From the NCBI GenBank assembly GCA_963693635.1, contig CAVOBC010000220.1:1-7967 (forward strand): DNA of 7,967 nucleotides. The letters are read 5' to 3'. Positions 4,679 through 7,967 of the stretch are shown piece by piece; within the stretch, counting starts at the first letter, position 1; each line of letters opens with the position of its first letter. The stretch is from CAVOBC01 sp963693635. GTDB lineage: Bacteria; Pseudomonadota; Gammaproteobacteria; Pseudomonadales; Azotimanducaceae. Under the pieces are notes generated by a model that made no database searches, was not told the DNA's origin, and saw only the letters and a program-made list of their open reading frames with translations. The translations under genes were made by a program, and so were the position numbers.

Positions 4679-6529
4679 TTGCCTATCCTTTCCTGCACCA
4701 ACGTCAATCTGTCGTTTGGCGACGATCTCATCCTGGATGGCGTCAACCTTTCGATCGATCGGGGTGAGCACATTTGTCTGACCGGACGCAACGGCATGGG
4801 CAAGTCGACCCTGCTAAAGGTGTTTGCGGGTGACATCCCTCCCGACGCCGGCAGCCTGTGGCGTGACGACAACGCGGTCGTCGCAACGCTCTCACAAACA
4901 TTGATCCCGGCATCGGAGGCAACCGTCTATGACGCGGTCGGATCGGCGTTTGCCGGTGCCGGGCGTTTGCTGGCCGAATACTACGATGCCGTTGAACATG
5001 GCCGGCTCAGTGACCTCGACGAACTCCATTCAAAGCTCGACGCGATTGACGGCTGGACGGTTGATCATCGGATCCGTTCTGCAATCAGCAAGCTTGACCT
5101 GGTCGCCGAAGACAGTTTGCAAACGCTCTCGGGGGGTTGGCGACGCCGCGTCGGCATTGCCCGTTCGATCGCCGTCGACCCGGACATTTGGCTGCTGGAC
5201 GAGCCAACCAATCATCTTGATATTGCGACGGTCGCCTGGTTCGAGAGTGTTCTTCAGGAATTCGAAGGGGCAATCGTACTCGTCAGTCATGATCGCGCAT
5301 TGATGCACCAGATCGCGGCTTCCGTCATCGACATCGATCGCGGTGCGGTCAAACACTGGCGCTGCGGGTACGGAAATTTCCTGTTACGCAAAGAGCAGGA
5401 ACGTGACGCCGAGGCACATCAGTGGCGCGCCGAGGATGTCCGATTGAAGCAGGAAGAAGTATGGATTCGCAAAGGCATCAAGGCGCGGCGTACGCGCAAT
5501 GAAGGCAGGGTACATGCGCTTGAGGATATGCGTGCCGAGCGCGCGCGTCGGCGTGGCCACAGAGCGCTTTCGTTGGAGATTGATGCGGGGGCGGAATCCG
5601 GAAAGCGAGTATTGGAACTCATCGGCGTGAGTAAACGGTACGGGGACAAGCTACTTCTGGATGACATTGATCTCCTGATCCGGCGTGGTGATCGTATTGG
5701 TATTGTCGGGCCAAACGGGTGCGGCAAGTCAACGCTGCTCAAAATATTGCTTGAAGGCGAGTCTCCGGATGACGGTCAGATCCGTCGGGGCACACGGCTT
5801 GATGTCGCGTACTTCGACCAGATGCGAGATCAGCTTGACCCTGAGCAGTCCGTTGCCGACTGCATCGGCAGCGGCCAGGACTTCATCGATATCAACGGCA
5901 AGAGTACCCACGTCACCGCGTATCTGCGCAACTTCATGTTTACCAAGGACCAGATTCGCGCGCCGATTCGAGTCTTGTCCGGGGGCGAGACCAACCGCCT
6001 GCTGCTCGCCCGGCTGTTTGCTCTTCCGGCAAATTTACTGGTGCTCGATGAGCCGACCAACGATCTTGACGTTGAGAGTCTTGAGTTGTTGGAGGAGTTG
6101 CTTATCGATTACTCCGGTACGGTCCTGCTTGTGACCCATGACCGAGCGTTCCTCGACAACGTCATTTCCAGCCTCCTTGTGTTCGAGGGGGAGGGGAAGG
6201 TGACAGAGTACGTCGGCGGTTTCTCGGACTGGGAACGCGGGGGAGGGCAGTTTGTCGCGACCGAAGCGCAAGCTGCTGCCAAATCGGTGCCGGCAAATCG
6301 TCGTCGTACCAATCGGGATGCCCGACGTGTCGAGAAGGAACGGCTCGCTCTACCCGCCGAGATCGAGCAACTGGAAGGTCGTCTTACGGCTTTGGACAAA
6401 GGGCTTGCGGATCCGGAGTTTTATCGAGCGGAGGTGGATGTGCAGACGCAAGCCCAACAGCAACGACGGGAACTTGTCGTCCGGATCGCGACACTCTATG
6501 AACGTTGGGAGGAGCTAGAGGCGGACTAA
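4679..6529 (+). CDS. uup: ABC-F ATPase, Uup subfamily
   Basis: A 616-residue soluble protein with two ABC ATPase domains and no membrane segments. Domain one has Walker A GRNGMGKST (36-44), signature LSGGW (150-154), Walker B WLLDEP (171-176) and H204. A charged helical linker (about 235-300) is the ABC-F P-site tRNA interaction motif. Domain two has GPNGCGKST (344-352), LSGGE (433-437), LVLDEPTNDLD (454-464) and H487. The C-terminal coiled coil (about 540-616, beginning RRTNRDARR) and overall length mark it as Uup rather than EttA or YheS. ABC-F proteins act on the ribosome; Uup is linked to precise transposon excision, replication-associated DNA structures and ribosome assembly or rescue. 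The start is TTG 4679: a TGA at 4667-4669 closes the frame upstream, and the peptide from TTG (MPILSCTNVNLSFG) aligns with the usual N-terminus. No clear Shine-Dalgarno is present, suggesting low translation. It appears monocistronic. Confidence 0.93.
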   Translation: MPILSCTNVNLSFGDDLILDGVNLSIDRGEHICLTGRNGMGKSTLLKVFAGDIPPDAGSLWRDDNAVVATLSQTLIPASEATVYDAVGSAFAGAGRLLAEYYDAVEHGRLSDLDELHSKLDAIDGWTVDHRIRSAISKLDLVAEDSLQTLSGGWRRRVGIARSIAVDPDIWLLDEPTNHLDIATVAWFESVLQEFEGAIVLVSHDRALMHQIAASVIDIDRGAVKHWRCGYGNFLLRKEQERDAEAHQWRAEDVRLKQEEVWIRKGIKARRTRNEGRVHALEDMRAERARRRGHRALSLEIDAGAESGKRVLELIGVSKRYGDKLLLDDIDLLIRRGDRIGIVGPNGCGKSTLLKILLEGESPDDGQIRRGTRLDVAYFDQMRDQLDPEQSVADCIGSGQDFIDINGKSTHVTAYLRNFMFTKDQIRAPIRVLSGGETNRLLLARLFALPANLLVLDEPTNDLDVESLELLEELLIDYSGTVLLVTHDRAFLDNVISSLLVFEGEGKVTEYVGGFSDWERGGGQFVATEAQAAAKSVPANRRRTNRDARRVEKERLALPAEIEQLEGRLTALDKGLADPEFYRAEVDVQTQAQQQRRELVVRIATLYERWEELEAD

Positions 6530-6544
6530 TATTGCGAGGTTTTA

Positions 6545-6584
6545 TGCGCACGCAGGGTGCGCAGACAGCGATCATGCAGATCGC
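6545..6584 (+). terminator. Paired hairpins between uup and the DUF1631 relic
   Basis: TGCGCAC (6545-6551) pairs with GTGCGCA (6557-6563) around a five-base loop, and GCGATC (6568-6573) pairs with GATCGC (6579-6584) around ATGCA. Both are perfect stems lying between two convergent genes, 15 bases after the uup stop. On the minus strand the first stem is followed by TAAAACC and on the plus strand no T-run follows, so they are likely a weak bidirectional terminator. Confidence 0.45.
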
Positions 6585-6623
6585 GTTGCGTAGACGACGG
6601 GGCGGGCACTCCCGAACCTCGAA

Positions 6624-7967
6624 TCAGCCGTTGTCCTTGCCAGTTAGTTCGTCGTAACTCTTGTTTTTGTCCTCACGCAAACCGGTGACAACCGATGCCA
6701 ACACCGAGTCGAATTCGGCACCCGTGTCCAGGATCTCACTCGCCTCGGTGACGCTGAGGTGCGCAAGCTGACCCTTCGTGTATTCGGCCGCTTTGATGCC
6801 AGCACGATTGACGAAGATGTACTTGTCGTTGCCGGGGATGTAAGCGGCGAGCCGGCAGGGCGTCAGCGTGCCTTCCATGACCGGTAATTTCACCCATGCA
6901 TCGACTTTGAGTGACTCAACAGCAGCGGGTGCCATGTCGAGTTTATGCTGGGCCTTGTTGCGCAGGACCATCGCTCGGTGGCGCTTGCGCTTGGCCCTCT
7001 GTTTGACGCGCTCTTCACCAAGCGCAAGCTGTTGTTTGCGTTCTGCCGATAGGCGATTGCAATCTTGCGCTTCTGCTCAAGTTCGTCGACATCAAGTTCT
7101 CGACTGCGTTGTGCGCGGAATGCCTTGACGACCGTCGTAAGATGTTAGCGGATCAGCGCATGGCAGGGCGCTTTGGCTGCGAGCGACTTCATCGTTCCGC
7201 GTTCAAAATAGCGGGCGAACTCGGCGTACGACATCTGCAGAAGCTTGCGTCGATTGTGATTGGTAAAGAGCAGCTGTTCCGACTCGCTCCAGTTCAGGAT
7301 GAGCTTGATGCGGGCGAGCTTCTCGTCCGATTCGCTCTTGTCGTCATAGATGAACCATTGTCCCGCCTGCATGCCCTTGATCTGCTTGAGAAAGCGCGAC
7401 GATATGCGCGTGTTGCCCATCGACTCATCGACGTCCATCAGTTCGAAGTCACAGGGGTCGGAGGGTTTGTCCTCGGCTATGGACTCGAACTCGGCTTCGA
7501 TGTCCGCGAGTGCCGCGCGTGTCCCGTCCGTGTCGAAGGCAAGTGAATCGAAGAAGCCATCGACGGTGTCGCCAAAGTCGTCGATAAACGCCTGGCGTGC
7601 TCGGGTGTTCGCCCCTGGCTGCATGGCGTCGATGATCTGGCCCGTGAGTTTGCCAACTGTCTGCCATTCTGCAGAGCCGGGCCCTGCTCGGCGTAGACCG
7701 CCTGCAACAGTTTGTGCCATGGACCCTGCAACGTGAAGATGACAAACATGGGCAGCTGTTTGCTTGTCATTTGCCGATTGAGCAACTAGTACGCATTAAA
7801 ACGAGCCTTTTGACCGGCAAGTACGGACATCTCGCGATCGAGCAAGCGCTCTTCGAGGCGCTTGAAACGCGGCTCCTCCCCGTCCATGAATTCTGTTATG
7901 GCAGCGCATGTCGTTGCGGCATCTTCGCGACGGTTGACGAGTTGGCCGATGATCAGGTCCATGCTCT
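6624..7967 (-). pseudogene. Decayed DUF1631-family gene (3' part; continues past window end)
   Basis: Fragments in three minus-strand frames join into one DUF1631-like protein, a gammaproteobacterial cytoplasmic family of unknown function (often misnamed thymidine phosphorylase). Reading from 7967: an open segment ends ARFNAY at TAG 7788-7786. The same frame resumes LLNRQMTSKQLPMFVIFTL, the family's LP-x-x-V helix, up to EQGP. One base is missing near 7684-7679 (a C lost from a C run), after which GSAEWQTVGKLTGQIIDAM follows in the next frame. That frame holds a first C-terminal domain (AGQWFIYDD, then LLFTNHNRRKLLQM), meets TAA 7147-7145, and continues in frame as HLTTVVKAFRAQRSRELDVD. A second one-base loss near 7057-7053 leads to RLSAERKQQ and a second similar domain (DAWVKLP, then KYIFVNRAGIKAAEY), ending at TGA 6626-6624. 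The order is that of an intact protein, so this is one gene broken four times. A 115-residue fragment (6624-6971) and a 191-residue fragment (7145-7720) could be mistaken for separate genes. Confidence 0.8.

Noticed and set aside
4417..4872. A 151-residue minus-strand frame with His-Pro-Thr-rich repeats
   Set aside because: The repeats are the translated complement of the G-rich intergenic stretch and both ends overlap well-supported genes in other frames.
5419..5742. Minus-strand frames of about 60-110 residues inside uup
   Set aside because: They are Ser/Arg-rich shadows of a strongly supported gene with complete ABC motifs.
7145..7788. Recoding of TAG (pyrrolysine) or TAA in the DUF1631 region, by analogy with the peroxiredoxin TGA
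   Set aside because: Two frameshifts in the same gene are not explained by recoding, the stop positions are not catalytic, and TAA has no known bacterial amino-acid meaning. Decay is simpler.

Overview
The window looks like chromosomal DNA of an uncultured, moderately GC-rich gammaproteobacterium. The basis is family content: a DUF481 outer-membrane protein, a Uup-type ABC-F ATPase, a DUF1631 protein and a 2-hydroxychromene-2-carboxylate isomerase-like protein. No marker gene fixes the genus, and there are no RNA genes, insertion sequences, phage genes or CRISPR arrays.

Layout. 17-718 (+) is a DUF481 beta-barrel-like exported protein. 719-1323 has no intact gene: it holds a hairpin, a possible frameshifted remnant of a membrane or exported protein on the minus strand, and a degenerate 15-bp tandem repeat. 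1324-1908 (-) is the most interesting gene: a periplasmic peroxiredoxin whose reading frame is interrupted only by one in-frame TGA, exactly at the peroxidatic cysteine, followed at the right distance by a hairpin of bacterial SECIS type. I read it as a selenoprotein of 194 residues with Sec86. 2083-2676 (+), transcribed divergently, is a thioredoxin-fold HCCA isomerase/DsbA-family protein. It is followed by a 35-bp palindromic repeat in three copies and a terminator-like hairpin.

2941-3189 (-) is a small acidic helical protein of unknown function downstream of 3299-4495 (-), a beta-lactamase-fold serine hydrolase. The hydrolase stop codon sits in an 18-bp tandem repeat, so the stop is present four times in frame. 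A G-quadruplex-prone stretch and a TATAAT box separate it from the divergent uup gene (4679-6529, +, TTG start). Two hairpins follow uup. From 6624 to the window end (-) lies a decayed DUF1631 gene with two nonsense codons and two single-base frameshifts.

How the genes relate: this is a set of short, mostly single-gene units in alternating directions, not one operon. The only functional link I can argue for is the divergent pair of thioredoxin-fold proteins at 1324-2676. The selenocysteine machinery (selA, selB, selC, selD) is not in the window, so the Sec call must be tested elsewhere in the genome. The DUF1631 relic contrasts usefully with the peroxiredoxin: there the lesions are scattered, of mixed type and at non-catalytic positions.
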